Source of the DNA: Hyphomicrobiales bacterium
Lineage (GTDB): Bacteria > Pseudomonadota > Alphaproteobacteria > Rhizobiales > CAJQND01
DNA length: 33,034 nucleotides
Assembly (NCBI GenBank): GCA_028285595.1
Contig: JANQOW010000006.1
Location: forward strand, 1-33,034
Direction of reading: 5' to 3'
Shown here: piece by piece, positions 1 through 9,118 of the stretch
How positions within the stretch are numbered: position 1 is the first letter of the stretch
How the letters are laid out: every line of letters begins with the position of its first letter
The notes under the pieces: generated by a model
Databases searched by the model: none
Seen by the model: only the letters and a program-made list of their open reading frames with translations
Told to the model about the DNA's origin: nothing
Program-made: the position numbers and the translations under genes

Positions 1-1
1 A

Positions 2-487
2 ATGTTGCTGGGGGGCGGCCAGGAACGTCGCCGGCGGGGCGGAACCGAGAACGGGCCGGGCATTGCCGGGTTCGGCGCCGCTGCCCAGGCCGCGCACACC
101 GGGCTTGCCGATTATGAATCCAATATCAGAGGTTTGCGAGACGATCTTCAAGCGAAGCTTTTGGAGAGCGATCCGGACCTTGAGATCTTTTCAAGGGAGG
201 CGGACCGGCTTCCCAACACTTTGTGCTTTGCCCACCCTGAAATGACGGCGGAAACGCTCCTGATCGCCTTTGATCTGGAGGGGATTGCCGTTTCCTCAGG
301 TTCAGCATGTTCATCGGGCAAAGTGGAACAATCTCCAGTGCTTGCTGCCATGGGTGTGGAGGAGGCGCTTGCCTCCGGCGCCATCAGAGTGAGCCTGGGG
401 TGGAATTCAAACGTAGATGATGTTGAGCGTTTTGCTGACGCCTGGACCAAGATTGCCGCGCGCCATAAGGCCCGGAAAGCTGCCTGA
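2..487 (+). CDS. Cysteine desulfurase, C-terminal part (5' end outside window)
   Basis: This is the last ~161 residues of a class V aminotransferase-fold, PLP-dependent cysteine desulfurase of the IscS/NifS type, which takes sulfur from cysteine and passes it on as a persulfide. The window opens on the family's GGGQE-R-RRGGTEN segment, which lies past the PLP lysine, so the ATG at base 2 is internal and the true start is upstream. The sulfur-carrying cysteine sits in SSGSACSSGK, with its codon at 308-310. It ends 18 bases before sufB and is clearly co-oriented with the suf genes. A second, SufS-type desulfurase follows in the same operon; an IscS-like gene ahead of sufB is a common alphaproteobacterial arrangement. 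The family is certain; the symbol (iscS or nifS-like) is left open. Confidence 0.93.
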   Translation: MLLGGGQERRRRGGTENGPGIAGFGAAAQAAHTGLADYESNIRGLRDDLQAKLLESDPDLEIFSREADRLPNTLCFAHPEMTAETLLIAFDLEGIAVSSGSACSSGKVEQSPVLAAMGVEEALASGAIRVSLGWNSNVDDVERFADAWTKIAARHKARKAA

Positions 488-505
488 GAAAAAGAGAGAC
501 AGTGA

Positions 506-2023
506 ATGGCGGATTTAGAAACAATTGAACGCGTTAAAGAGATTGACGTCGACAAATACAAGTACGGCTTTAAGACGGAGATCGAGAGCGAGCTGGCGCC
601 CAAGGGCCTGTCAGAGGACATCGTGCGCTTTATCTCCGCCAAGAAAGATGAGCCTGAATGGATGCTGGAGTGGCGGTTGGATGCCTTCCGCCGCTGGCAG
701 ACCATGGAAGAGCCGGAATGGGCGCGGGTGGACTACCCCAAAATCGATTTTCAGGATCTGCACTACTATGCAGCGCCTAAAACCACCGAAGGGCCGAAAT
801 CCCTTGATGAGGTGGACCCGCAATTGCTGGAGACCTACGCCAAGCTGGGTATTCCGCTGAAGGAGCAGGAACTGCTCGCCGGCGTTCGCAAGCGCGGCGA
901 ACCGAGCCAGTTGGATGATGCGGATGCTCCGAGCTACGGCTCCGGCAAAGTGGCGATCGACGCAGTGTTTGATTCCGTTTCTGTGGTGACCACCTTCAAG
1001 GAGGAGCTTGCCAAGGCGGGGGTCATCTTCTGCTCCATCTCCGAGGCCATCAAAGAGCATCCTGATCTGGTGAAGAAGTACTTGGGATCGGTCGTGCCGA
1101 AATCAGACAACTTCTACGCCACGCTGAACTCTGCGGTGTTCTCCGATGGCTCGTTTGTCTACATCCCCAAGGGCACCCGCTGCCCCATGGAGCTGTCCAC
1201 ATATTTCCGGATTAACGAGGAAAATACCGGTCAGTTCGAACGCACGCTGATCATCGCTGATGAGGGCTCGTATGTGAGCTACTTGGAAGGCTGCACGGCG
1301 CCCATGCGCGATGAGAACCAGCTTCACGCCGCCGTGGTTGAGCTGGTGACGCTGGACGATGCGGAGATCAAGTACTCCACCGTGCAGAACTGGTATCCGG
1401 GTGATGCGGACGGCAAGGGCGGCATCTACAACTTTGTCACCAAACGGGGCGATTGCCGCGGCAAGAACTCCAAGATTTCCTGGACCCAAGTGGAAACCGG
1501 CTCGGCCATCACCTGGAAGTATCCCTCGTGCATCCTGCGCGGCGACAACTCCCAGGGCGAGTTCTATTCGATCGCTATCTCCAACGGCCGCCAGCAGGTG
1601 GACAGCGGCACCAAGATGATCCATTTGGGCAAAAACACCTCCAGCCGGATCATCTCCAAGGGGATCTCCGCGGGCCGGTCATCCAACACGTATCGCGGCC
1701 TGGTCTCCGCCCACCGAAAGGCAACCAACGCACGCAACTTCACCCAGTGTGATTCTCTGCTGATCGGTGATGCCTGCGGGGCCCACACGGTGCCCTACAT
1801 CGAGGCCAAGAACTCAAGCGCCACGTTCGAGCACGAGGCCACAACATCGAAGATCTCCGATGATCAGATGTTCTACGCCCAGCAACGCGGGCTCAACGAG
1901 GAAGAGGCTGTGGCCCTCATCGTGAACGGATTCGTGCGCGATGTGCTGCAGCAACTGCCGATGGAATTCATGGCCGAAACCCAAAAGCTGATCGGCATCA
2001 GCTTGGAAGGTTCGGTTGGTTAG
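506..2023 (+). CDS. sufB: SufB, Fe-S cluster scaffold subunit
   Basis: SufB is the core of the cytoplasmic SufBC2D scaffold on which Fe-S clusters are built; it receives persulfide sulfur from the desulfurase system. The 505-residue length and the beta-helix family sequence match. The C-terminal block contains [18 protein letters not shown] and the [10 protein letters not shown] segment, matching the region of E. coli SufB that holds Cys405 and Glu434, both needed for cluster assembly. The start at 506 has a purine-rich site (AGAGAGAC) just upstream and follows the desulfurase gene by 18 bases. sufC follows 43 bases after the stop. I saw no frameshift or missing key residue. Confidence 0.97.
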   Translation: MADLETIERVKEIDVDKYKYGFKTEIESELAPKGLSEDIVRFISAKKDEPEWMLEWRLDAFRRWQTMEEPEWARVDYPKIDFQDLHYYAAPKTTEGPKSLDEVDPQLLETYAKLGIPLKEQELLAGVRKRGEPSQLDDADAPSYGSGKVAIDAVFDSVSVVTTFKEELAKAGVIFCSISEAIKEHPDLVKKYLGSVVPKSDNFYATLNSAVFSDGSFVYIPKGTRCPMELSTYFRINEENTGQFERTLIIADEGSYVSYLEGCTAPMRDENQLHAAVVELVTLDDAEIKYSTVQNWYPGDADGKGGIYNFVTKRGDCRGKNSKISWTQVETGSAITWKYPSCILRGDNSQGEFYSIAISNGRQQVDSGTKMIHLGKNTSSRIISKGISAGRSSNTYRGLVSAHRKATNARNFTQCDSLLIGDACGAHTVPYIEAKNSSATFEHEATTSKISDDQMFYAQQRGLNEEEAVALIVNGFVRDVLQQLPMEFMAETQKLIGISLEGSVG

Positions 2024-2066
2024 AAATGATCTGGGCGCAAGCGCCCAAGACGCGAGGAACGAAAAA

Positions 2067-2828
2067 GTGAGCATACTGGACATCAAGAATCTACATGTGA
2101 AGATCGAAGACGAAGATACTGAAATTCTTCGTGGAATCGATTTGACGGTGAACCCTGGCGAAGTGCACGCCATTATGGGGCCGAACGGCTCGGGCAAGTC
2201 CACCTTGTCTTATGTTCTGTCCGGCAAGGACGACTATGAAGTCACCGACGGGTCCATCACCTATAAAGGCGAAGACCTTCTGGAGATGGAAGTGGACGAG
2301 CGGGCTTCAGCCGGCGTCTTTCTGGCGTTTCAATACCCCATCGAGATCCCGGGTGTGCCCACCATGACGTTCCTGCGCACCGCGCTCAATGCCCAGCGCA
2401 AGGCCCGCGGAGAGGAAGAACTGACCACGCCCGCCTTTATGAAGCTGGTGCGTGAGAAGTCGCAGATGCTGAAGATCCGTCAGGAAATGCTGAAACGTCC
2501 GGTGAATGTGGGCTTTTCCGGCGGTGAGAAGAAGCGCGCCGAGATCCTGCAAATGGCGGTGCTTGAGCCCAGCCTGTGCGTGTTGGACGAGACCGATTCC
2601 GGCCTCGATATCGATGCCCTCAAGATCGTCGCCGAAGGCGTGAATGCGCTGCGGTCCCCCGACCGCGCCATGGTGGTCATCACCCACTATCAGCGCCTGC
2701 TGGAATACATCGTGCCAGACTATGTGCACGTTCTCTCCCATGGGCGCATCGTGAAGTCCGGCGGCAAAGAACTGGCCTTGGAGCTGGAGGAATCCGGTTA
2801 TGAGAGCTTCACCGAGCAGGCAGCATAA
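2067..2828 (+). CDS. sufC: SufC, ABC-type ATPase of the SUF complex (GTG start)
   Basis: SufC is the ATPase subunit that drives conformational change in the SufBC2D scaffold; it is not a membrane transporter component. Walker A is GPNGSGKST at residues 38-46, the signature is FSGGEKKRAEI, and Walker B is CVLDETDSGLD; the E-T-D-S-G-L-D form is typical of SufC. I place the start at the GTG at 2067, preceded by GAGGA about ten bases upstream, giving 253 residues, the usual size. A longer reading to the TTG at 2016 would overlap sufB and add 17 atypical residues. sufD starts 17 bases downstream. Confidence 0.96.
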   Translation: MSILDIKNLHVKIEDEDTEILRGIDLTVNPGEVHAIMGPNGSGKSTLSYVLSGKDDYEVTDGSITYKGEDLLEMEVDERASAGVFLAFQYPIEIPGVPTMTFLRTALNAQRKARGEEELTTPAFMKLVREKSQMLKIRQEMLKRPVNVGFSGGEKKRAEILQMAVLEPSLCVLDETDSGLDIDALKIVAEGVNALRSPDRAMVVITHYQRLLEYIVPDYVHVLSHGRIVKSGGKELALELEESGYESFTEQAA

Positions 2829-2845
2829 GGGATCGGCTAAGAACC

Positions 2846-4174
2846 ATGAGTGCAAACCCGAACAGAACGCCGGCTGAAGAGACCTTCGTCAGCGGTTTTG
2901 CTGCCGCAGAGGCTGCGCTGCCCTCGGCAGACTGGCTGAAGCGCAAGCAGGCCCTCGCAGCCTTCAGTGAACTTGGTCTGCCCCATCGCCGCATTGAGGC
3001 GTGGAAATACACAGACCTGCGCAATTTGGTCGATGGAGCTTATCCGGCTCAGACCGAGACGACCCTCGTCGATGTGGAGCAGGTTCAGAGCCTGGCTCAA
3101 CAGTCTATCTTTGGCGATCTCGGCCGCTCCACTGCGGTGTTCGTCGATGGCCGCTTCCGCAGCGAACTCTCCTCGTTGCCCAGCAAAGGCGCCATTGAGC
3201 TCTTGTCCATCTCTGATGCGGCAGAGAACGCGCCGGACTGGCTGAGCAACACACTGGGCACCGTGGTCCCGCAGGAGGACGATGCGGTATCTGCCCTCAA
3301 CACGGCATACATGAGCGACGGTGCCGCCATTCACATTACGGGCGAGAGCAAAGAACCGTTGGAATTGGTGTTCGTCCACTCTGCAGGACAGCCGCGCACG
3401 GTCTCTCAGCGTGTCCTCGTTGTGGTGGATGCGGGCGCGTCATGTGAGTTATTCGAGACCCATATTGCGCCCGCCGATGCACGCTATGTGAGCACCGTGG
3501 TCACCGAAGTGGTGCTCGGCGATGGTGCCACATTCGACCATGTGAAGACCCAACGTGATGGCGCAGAGGCTGTCCATCTGGCCAATCTTCACGCAAAGCT
3601 GGGCGCCGACGCCACGTTCAACAGCTTCTCCGCCACGACCGGGGGACGCGTAAGCCGCCAACAGGCGTTCGTTGAGTATGCCGGTGAGCACACCACCGCG
3701 AATATCTCCGGCGTATATCTGCTGTCCGGCACCCAGCATGGCGACAGCACCTTGGTGGTGGACCACGCCGTGCCCAACTGCGTAAGCCGGGAGATGTTCA
3801 AGCTCGTGCTGGATGACCAGGCCCGGGGCATCTTCCAGGGTAAAGTGATGGTTCGGCCTCACGCGCAGAAAACCGACGGCAAGCAGATGGCTCAAGCGCT
3901 GTTGCTGGGTCCAGACGCTGAGTTTGACAGCAAGCCTGAGCTGGAGATCTTCGCTGACGATGTGGTCTGCGGCCACGGCGCGACGGCGGGAGAACTGGAT
4001 GAAGAGCTTCTGTTCTATCTCCGCGCGCGTGGTATTCCCAAGGATCAGGCAATGGCTCTTTTGATTGCCGCATTTGTTGGGGAAGCCGTGGAAGAGGTCA
4101 GCAACGAAGCCGTGCGCGATGCTCTCAATGAAATGGCGACCAACTGGCTGACAACTCATAAGACAGGTGCATAA
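2846..4174 (+). CDS. sufD: SufD, Fe-S scaffold subunit
   Basis: SufD is the SufB paralogue of the SufBC2D complex, implicated in iron entry and cluster formation. At 442 residues it is the expected size. The C-terminal core carries CGHGATAGELDEELLFYLRA, matching the conserved region with the functional histidine of E. coli SufD (His360 in that protein). The N-terminal half has the family's HRRIEAWKYTDLR segment. The stop TAA shares one base with the ATG of sufS at 4174, so the two are probably translationally coupled. The ribosome site ahead of 2846 is weak, which fits translation within an operon. Confidence 0.96.
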   Translation: MSANPNRTPAEETFVSGFAAAEAALPSADWLKRKQALAAFSELGLPHRRIEAWKYTDLRNLVDGAYPAQTETTLVDVEQVQSLAQQSIFGDLGRSTAVFVDGRFRSELSSLPSKGAIELLSISDAAENAPDWLSNTLGTVVPQEDDAVSALNTAYMSDGAAIHITGESKEPLELVFVHSAGQPRTVSQRVLVVVDAGASCELFETHIAPADARYVSTVVTEVVLGDGATFDHVKTQRDGAEAVHLANLHAKLGADATFNSFSATTGGRVSRQQAFVEYAGEHTTANISGVYLLSGTQHGDSTLVVDHAVPNCVSREMFKLVLDDQARGIFQGKVMVRPHAQKTDGKQMAQALLLGPDAEFDSKPELEIFADDVVCGHGATAGELDEELLFYLRARGIPKDQAMALLIAAFVGEAVEEVSNEAVRDALNEMATNWLTTHKTGA

Positions 4175-5409
4175 TGCTGAAGCAAGCAACGCCCTTGGAT
4201 GTGCAGAAGATCAGGCGGGATTTTCCGATCCTTGCCAGAGAGGTTTACGGTAAGCCTTTGGTTTATCTTGATAACGCTGCCTCGGCTCAGAAACCCAAGG
4301 TGGTGCTGGACGAGATCCAAAAGGCGTACGCGGAAGAGTATGCCAACGTGCACCGCGGCTTGCATTACCTCTCCAACACCGCCACGGACAATTTCGAAGC
4401 GGCTAGAGAAACCGTGCGCAAGTTCATCAATGCACCATCGGCGGAGCAGATCGTTTTCACGCGCAATGCCACCGAAGCCATCAACCTGGTGGCGCAAAGC
4501 TATGGTGGCCAGGTGATCGGGGAGGGCGATGAGATTGTCATCTCCATCATGGAGCACCATTCCAATATCGTGCCGTGGCACTTCCATCGTGAGCGCAAGG
4601 GCGCGGTGATAAAGTGGGCTCCGGTGAATGATGACGGTGAGTTCCTCATGGAGGAGTTTGCCAAACTCTTAGGCCCGAAGACAAAGCTGGTGGCTCTGAC
4701 GCACATGTCCAATGCGCTGGGCACCATTGTGCCCATGAAAGAGGTCATTGCTCTGGCCCATGAAAAGGGCATTCCGGTGCTGGTGGACGGCAGCCAGGCC
4801 GTGGTGCACCTGGACGTGGATGTGCAGGATTTGGACGCTGATTTCTATGTGTTCACCGGGCACAAGACCTATGGGCCGTCCGGCATTGGTGTTCTGTACG
4901 GAAAACTGGATCTTCTGAACTCCATGGAGCCTTATCAGGGCGGAGGGGAGATGATCGTCGACGTGCACGAAGATGAGATCACCTACGCCGAAACCCCGCA
5001 CCGATTCGAGGCAGGCACCCCTGCCATTGTGCAGGCCATCGGTTTGGGGCACGCCCTGAACTATATGATGGATGTGGGCATGGAAAACATCATGGCCCAT
5101 GAGGCAGCGCTATCGGAATATGCCGACCAGCGGCTGCGCCAGATCAACTCGCTGCAATTGGTGGGAACGGCCAAAAACAAGGGCGCCATCTTCTCTTTTG
5201 CTATGGAAGGCGCGCATGCTCATGATATCTCCACGATTATCGACCGGTACGGCGTGGCAGTGAGGGCCGGAACCCACTGTACCCAGCCGTTGCTGGAGCG
5301 GTTCGGCCTAACCTCAACTTGCCGTGCGTCTTTTGGCATGTACAATACGATGGATGAGGTCGACGCGTTGGCAGAGGCGCTCACAAAGGCATCGGAGTTC
5401 TTTGAGTGA
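4174..5409 (+). CDS. sufS: SufS, group II cysteine desulfurase
   Basis: SufS releases sulfur from L-cysteine (forming alanine) and holds it as a persulfide for SufB. Of its 411 residues, the PLP Schiff-base lysine is Lys231 in FTGHKTYGPSG and the persulfide cysteine is Cys369 in RAGTHCTQPLLERFG, close to E. coli SufS positions 226 and 364. The THC context, rather than SSGSAC, marks it as the SufS type, distinct from the first desulfurase at 2-487. It overlaps sufD by one base at the start and the next gene by one base at the stop. No SufE or SufU gene is visible in the window, so the sulfur-transfer partner must lie elsewhere or upstream. Confidence 0.97.
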   Translation: MLKQATPLDVQKIRRDFPILAREVYGKPLVYLDNAASAQKPKVVLDEIQKAYAEEYANVHRGLHYLSNTATDNFEAARETVRKFINAPSAEQIVFTRNATEAINLVAQSYGGQVIGEGDEIVISIMEHHSNIVPWHFHRERKGAVIKWAPVNDDGEFLMEEFAKLLGPKTKLVALTHMSNALGTIVPMKEVIALAHEKGIPVLVDGSQAVVHLDVDVQDLDADFYVFTGHKTYGPSGIGVLYGKLDLLNSMEPYQGGGEMIVDVHEDEITYAETPHRFEAGTPAIVQAIGLGHALNYMMDVGMENIMAHEAALSEYADQRLRQINSLQLVGTAKNKGAIFSFAMEGAHAHDISTIIDRYGVAVRAGTHCTQPLLERFGLTSTCRASFGMYNTMDEVDALAEALTKASEFFE

Positions 5410-5873
5410 TGACGATTGAAGATAGAAAAGATCCCAGCGCGGTGCGCGAAAGCTGTGCGCCGTCCATGCCTACCGAGGGACTGGATATTGCGGGCGAGAA
5501 TGATGGCTGGGACAACCAGCAGGCGGTGCCGACGGGCAATATGTCTAGTTCTATTCCGCAGCAGGAATTGGACCGTCTGACCGATGATATGATCACGGCG
5601 ATCAAGAGCGTTTACGATCCTGAGATCCCGGTTGATATCTACGAACTGGGTCTTATCTATAAGATCGACGTTGATGACGACCGCAAGGTGGATATTGACA
5701 TGACCCTGACGGCACCGGGCTGTCCGGTGGCCGGCGAGATGCCCGGCTGGGTAGAGGATGCGGTGTCCACGGTGCAGGGCGTTCAGGATGTAAAGGTGAA
5801 CCTGGTGTTTGACCCGCCATGGGACATCACACGCATGTCTGACGAGGCCAAAGTCGTCCTCAACATGTGGTAA
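5409..5873 (+). CDS. sufT: SufT-like MIP18/DUF59 Fe-S maturation protein
   Basis: This is a MIP18-family (DUF59) protein of the kind annotated as SUF system Fe-S cluster assembly protein, thought to help cluster maturation or delivery. The DUF59 core spans about residues 52-150, with DPEIPVDIYELGLIY, LTAPGCP (the conserved cysteine) and NLVFDPPW. The first ~50 residues form a polar, probably disordered extension. I start at the ATG at 5409, which overlaps the sufS stop (TGATG); an in-frame GTG at 5406 is also possible, and an internal ATG before SSSIPQ would give the bare domain. It is 47 bases from sufA. Confidence 0.9.
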   Translation: MTIEDRKDPSAVRESCAPSMPTEGLDIAGENDGWDNQQAVPTGNMSSSIPQQELDRLTDDMITAIKSVYDPEIPVDIYELGLIYKIDVDDDRKVDIDMTLTAPGCPVAGEMPGWVEDAVSTVQGVQDVKVNLVFDPPWDITRMSDEAKVVLNMW

Positions 5874-5920
5874 CACAATTGCCGTACTCTATAGCGCGCA
5901 ACAATTGAGAAGAGAGCACT

Positions 5921-6304
5921 ATGGCCCCACGTCCCCGCCCGCAACTGATGAGCCTGACCGAGGCCGCCGCCGAACGCGTTCGTGAGATTATGGACAATTC
6001 GGACAAGTCCATTGCCGGTGTCCGCGTGGGCGTTAAGAACGCCGGCTGTGCGGGCATGGCCTACACCATGGACTATGCCGAACAAGCTGACCCCATGGAC
6101 GATGTGGTCGAGGATAAGGGCGTGAAGCTGTTCGTTGATCCCAAGGCTGTCTTGTTCCTGTTGGGCACAGAGATGGATTATGAGGTGACACAGCTGAAGT
6201 CCGGCTTTGTCTTCAAGAATCCGAACGAAACATCAGCCTGTGGTTGCGGCGAATCGGTGACCATTGCCCCGGCAAATTTGGCGGATTTTGCCCCGGCGCG
6301 CTAA
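5921..6304 (+). CDS. sufA: SufA/IscA-type A-type Fe-S carrier
   Basis: A-type carriers take Fe-S clusters from the scaffold and hand them to target proteins. All three cluster cysteines of the family are present: one in NAGCAGMAY and two in ACGCGES near the C-terminus. Length is 127 residues, slightly longer than the usual 107-122. The start at 5921 is preceded by AGAGAG. The 47-base gap before it holds two CAATTG palindromes 25 bases apart, of unknown meaning. The gene is last in the suf operon and ends two bases from the stop of the convergent DUF1194 gene, so the transcripts probably meet here. It could equally be named erpA/iscA-like; context favours sufA. Confidence 0.93.
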   Translation: MAPRPRPQLMSLTEAAAERVREIMDNSDKSIAGVRVGVKNAGCAGMAYTMDYAEQADPMDDVVEDKGVKLFVDPKAVLFLLGTEMDYEVTQLKSGFVFKNPNETSACGCGESVTIAPANLADFAPAR

Positions 6305-6306
6305 GG

Positions 6307-7059
6307 TCAGTTCACCCGTTTGCCTTTTCCATCTGGCTCCTCCAGCAGCACAATTGGCGGCTGAATTTCCCGCAACAGCTTTTTACGGATCGCTTCAGGA
6401 TAGTCCTTGAACGTGTTGGCGCTTATGACAAAAGCGCCATTTCCGCCGACCACGCTCTCGCGGTAATAGGCGGCCAGAAACTCGCGCGGACCCAGGATCG
6501 CTAGACCGTTCACGGTGATCCCGTTCGAGACGACCCGGTTGCGCGCAGGCTCCACATCTTCGCCTTCATTATTGGGGCCATCACCGGAGACGTCGATCAC
6601 CTGCCGATCACACGTATAGGGGTTGCTTTGAAACAAGCCTGCCGAAAAGGTGAGGGCGTTGCCTATGGCCGTGGAGTAGGGCTTGAAGGCCCGCTCAACG
6701 CGATCAATCTGATCGGCAAAGGCGGCGATGGACGCGTCGTCCTTCAGCAAAGTCCAAGGGATCACCTGCAGCTGATGCGGGTCCCCGCTCCATTGCATCA
6801 CGGTCGCAGCAATGGACCGGTTGCCGGGAAACCTGATCGCGGCAATGATTTCTTCTGAACGGAAGGCTTGGGCGAGACCGCTGGTTTGGAGCGTATACTC
6901 TTTCTGGTCAACGCTTCCCGAAACATCAAGGGCAAGCACCAGGGCCAGTTTGCAGTGAGGCGTGGCGAGCGCAGGTCTGGGACCGGACGTGAAAAAGATC
7001 ACCGACAAAGCCATTGCGGCGAAGAGGCAGAACCATCCAGTGCAGACTGTGGCGCGCAT
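6307..7059 (-). CDS. DUF1194 exported protein with vWA-like domain
   Basis: This is a 250-residue protein recognised as the DUF1194 family, whose function is unknown to me. From the ATG at 7059 it begins with a hydrophobic export signal ending near PALA (about residues 10-32). It then has a von Willebrand A-like fold with a MIDAS-type motif DVSGSVD at residues 45-51, the usual divalent-metal adhesion site, and later DVSGDG. This suggests a periplasmic or surface protein that binds a partner through a metal. A GTG at 7113 would add 18 residues ahead of the signal and is less likely. It is convergent with sufA and divergent from the TfoX-like gene. Confidence 0.82.
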   Translation of the reverse strand: MRATVCTGWFCLFAAMALSVIFFTSGPRPALATPHCKLALVLALDVSGSVDQKEYTLQTSGLAQAFRSEEIIAAIRFPGNRSIAATVMQWSGDPHQLQVIPWTLLKDDASIAAFADQIDRVERAFKPYSTAIGNALTFSAGLFQSNPYTCDRQVIDVSGDGPNNEGEDVEPARNRVVSNGITVNGLAILGPREFLAAYYRESVVGGNGAFVISANTFKDYPEAIRKKLLREIQPPIVLLEEPDGKGKRVN

Positions 7060-7130
7060 GGCCTGATGATAGCCGATGATGTAGGTTGCTAGAAGTGACA
7101 ATCGCGTAAGCACGGGGGTGGGTTAAGCGA

Positions 7131-7496
7131 ATGGCTGTGTCCCAGGAATACCTTGAGTTCATCCAGGAAGCCCTTGAGGCATTCGGACCGGTGGACACCA
7201 GGCGCATGTTCGGCGGCGCTGGTGTGTTTCGAGACAAACTGATGTTCGGTCTGATCGCCGACGAGCAGCTCTACCTCAAGGCGGATGATGAAAACCGGCC
7301 GGATTTTGAGGACGAAGGGTGTCCTCCTTTTGTGTATGAGGCCAAGGGGGGCAAAAGGACCGTTATGTCCTATTCGCTCGTGCCCGAACGGCTCTACGAT
7401 GATCCAGAAGAATTGGCCAACTGGGCGCGCAAAGCTTACGACGCCGCCCTCAGGGGCGACGCCGGTAAAGCAAAAAAGCGTAAGAAAACGCCCTGA
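7131..7496 (+). CDS. TfoX/Sxy N-terminal domain protein
   Basis: This 121-residue protein consists essentially of the TfoX N-terminal domain, seen in DTRRMFGGAGVF (residues 22-33), FGLIADEQLYLKAD and the downstream YDDPEEL segment. Full-length TfoX/Sxy of gammaproteobacteria regulates competence with CRP; stand-alone N-domain proteins are common in alphaproteobacteria and their role is unclear. The C-terminus is very basic (KAKKRKKTP). It has its own start divergent from the DUF1194 gene and stops four bases before the stop of the convergent helicase. No competence genes are nearby, so a competence role should not be assumed. Confidence 0.85.
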   Translation: MAVSQEYLEFIQEALEAFGPVDTRRMFGGAGVFRDKLMFGLIADEQLYLKADDENRPDFEDEGCPPFVYEAKGGKRTVMSYSLVPERLYDDPEELANWARKAYDAALRGDAGKAKKRKKTP

Positions 7497-7500
7497 GGGT

Positions 7501-8913
7501 CTAGCGTTGCAAGAACGCTGGAATATGTCCTGAATCAGTGATCTTGGCCACGTCTGGCATGGCTTCAACCTGCTCAGCGGGCCGTTGCGACCGGCGGTCT
7601 CCGCGGGACTTTTTGGAAGGCTCGCGGCGGCTTGAACCCGCCTCTTCGACCTTCTCTTTGGCCTTGGCTTCTTGCGGTTTACCTGACCGCTTCCGGTCTC
7701 CCGATTTGCGGCCGCGGCCCTTGTCGCTGCCGCGTCCACGGCCTTTGCCGCGCTTGGCCGAGGCTTGGGCAATCTCTTCTTCGGTTGGTGCATCGCCCAA
7801 CCAGTCGATATCCTTCTCGATGAGCTTCTCAACATCCTTCAGATATTTGAACTCATCGGGCTGAACCAGCGTGACCGAGGTGCCCTTACGGCCGGCACGG
7901 CCCGTGCGGCCGATGCGGTGCACATAGTCTTCCGCATGGGTCGGGATATCAAAGTTGTACACATGGCTCACATCAGGGATGTCCAAGCCCCGGGCTGCCA
8001 CGTCGGAGGCGATCAAATACGTGATCTGGCCGTCGCGGAAGTTTGTCAGGGTGCGCAGGCGCGCGTGCTGGTCCATGTCCCCGTGAAGGGCAGCAGCATT
8101 GAAGCCGTGAACCTGCAGCGATTTTTCCAGAATGCCGACCGTGGTTTTTCTGTTCGCAAAGATGATGGCGTTGTTCACATCCTCGCTTTGCGCGCGCAGC
8201 ACCTCGCGCAACGCTTCGCGCTTCTGGTCGAAATCCCGCGGGGCCAGCATAACGTTCTGTGTAATGCTCTCAGCGGTCGCCGAGCGCTTGGCCACTTCCA
8301 CCTCAACCGGGTTGTGCAGGAAGGTGTTGGTCAGCCGTTCGATTTCCGGCGGCATGGTGGCCGAGAAAAACAGGGTTTGACGGGTGAAGGGCAGGAGCTT
8401 GCAAATGCGCTCCAGGTCCGGGATGAAACCCATGTCCAGCATGCGGTCCGCTTCATCGACCACGAAGATCTCCACGCCGGTCAACAGCAGTTTGCCGCGC
8501 TCAAAATGATCCAGCAGTCGGCCCGGTGTAGCGATCAGAACGTCGGCACCCCGGCTCAGCTTGCGGTCTTGCTCTTCAAACGACACACCGCCGATCAGCA
8601 AAGCAACGTTCAGCCGGTGCTTGGCGCCCAGGGTTTCGAAGGCTTCGTGCACCTGGGCTGCGAGTTCGCGAGTGGGCTCGATAATCAGCGAACGCGGCAT
8701 CCGCGCACGGGCCCGACCCCGCTCCAGCTTGCACAGGAGGGGGAGGGTGAAGGCTGCGGTTTTGCCGGAGCCGGTCTGCGCGAGACCAAGAACATCCTTA
8801 CCTTCGAGCGCTGGCGGTATGCCTTGAGCTTGAATAGGTGTGGGTTCGGTGAAGCCGGCCGCGTTTACCGCGTCCAGCACTTTCGGGCTTAGGCCCAATG
8901 TATCAAATGACAT
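7501..8913 (-). CDS. rhlE: DEAD-box ATP-dependent RNA helicase, RhlE-like
   Basis: This is an RNA helicase of 470 residues that uses ATP to unwind or remodel RNA. The order of motifs is complete: PTPIQ (Q motif, about 24-28), AQTGSGKT (motif I, 45-52), PTRELA, TPGRLLD, DEAD within VVDEADRMLDMGF, SAT, and HRIGRTGRAGRKG (motif VI). A basic, low-complexity tail rich in K, R, G and S covers about the last 100 residues, typical of RhlE-type proteins and probably used for RNA binding. The start at 8913 is preceded by a purine stretch (AAGAGAAAG); an upstream in-frame start at 8937 is less fitting. The 205-base gap upstream is its promoter region. The rhlE name is by overall similarity. Confidence 0.92.
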   Translation of the reverse strand: MSFDTLGLSPKVLDAVNAAGFTEPTPIQAQGIPPALEGKDVLGLAQTGSGKTAAFTLPLLCKLERGRARARMPRSLIIEPTRELAAQVHEAFETLGAKHRLNVALLIGGVSFEEQDRKLSRGADVLIATPGRLLDHFERGKLLLTGVEIFVVDEADRMLDMGFIPDLERICKLLPFTRQTLFFSATMPPEIERLTNTFLHNPVEVEVAKRSATAESITQNVMLAPRDFDQKREALREVLRAQSEDVNNAIIFANRKTTVGILEKSLQVHGFNAAALHGDMDQHARLRTLTNFRDGQITYLIASDVAARGLDIPDVSHVYNFDIPTHAEDYVHRIGRTGRAGRKGTSVTLVQPDEFKYLKDVEKLIEKDIDWLGDAPTEEEIAQASAKRGKGRGRGSDKGRGRKSGDRKRSGKPQEAKAKEKVEEAGSSRREPSKKSRGDRRSQRPAEQVEAMPDVAKITDSGHIPAFLQR

Positions 8914-9118
8914 ATATGCTTTCTCTTGAGGGACCAAATTTCAGTCTATGTGCCGTTGGGGCAGGTCATCGGGACCTGAGCCCTTTCGCGGCACCACCTC
9001 AGAGCGCCGCAGCGGATGGCTGAAACATAGGGATTACGCCGTTAATGTCAATGTCCACAAAAGTTTCGAGTTTATCTTTTGTTCCAATTGGTTAGCGGGA
9101 GAGTACTCCTCCGCTGTC

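Noticed and set aside
5874..5920. Two CAATTG palindromes before sufA as an IscR/Fur-type site
   Set aside because: The six-base palindromes are too short and do not match the IscR or Fur box patterns I know.
7131..7496. Competence regulator role for the TfoX-domain protein
   Set aside because: It has only the N-terminal domain and no competence genes are nearby, so the role is not supported.
7765..8892. 375-residue open frame on the + strand opposite the DEAD-box helicase
   Set aside because: The helicase on the minus strand has the full motif set; the + frame shows no domain and begins inside the helicase gene.
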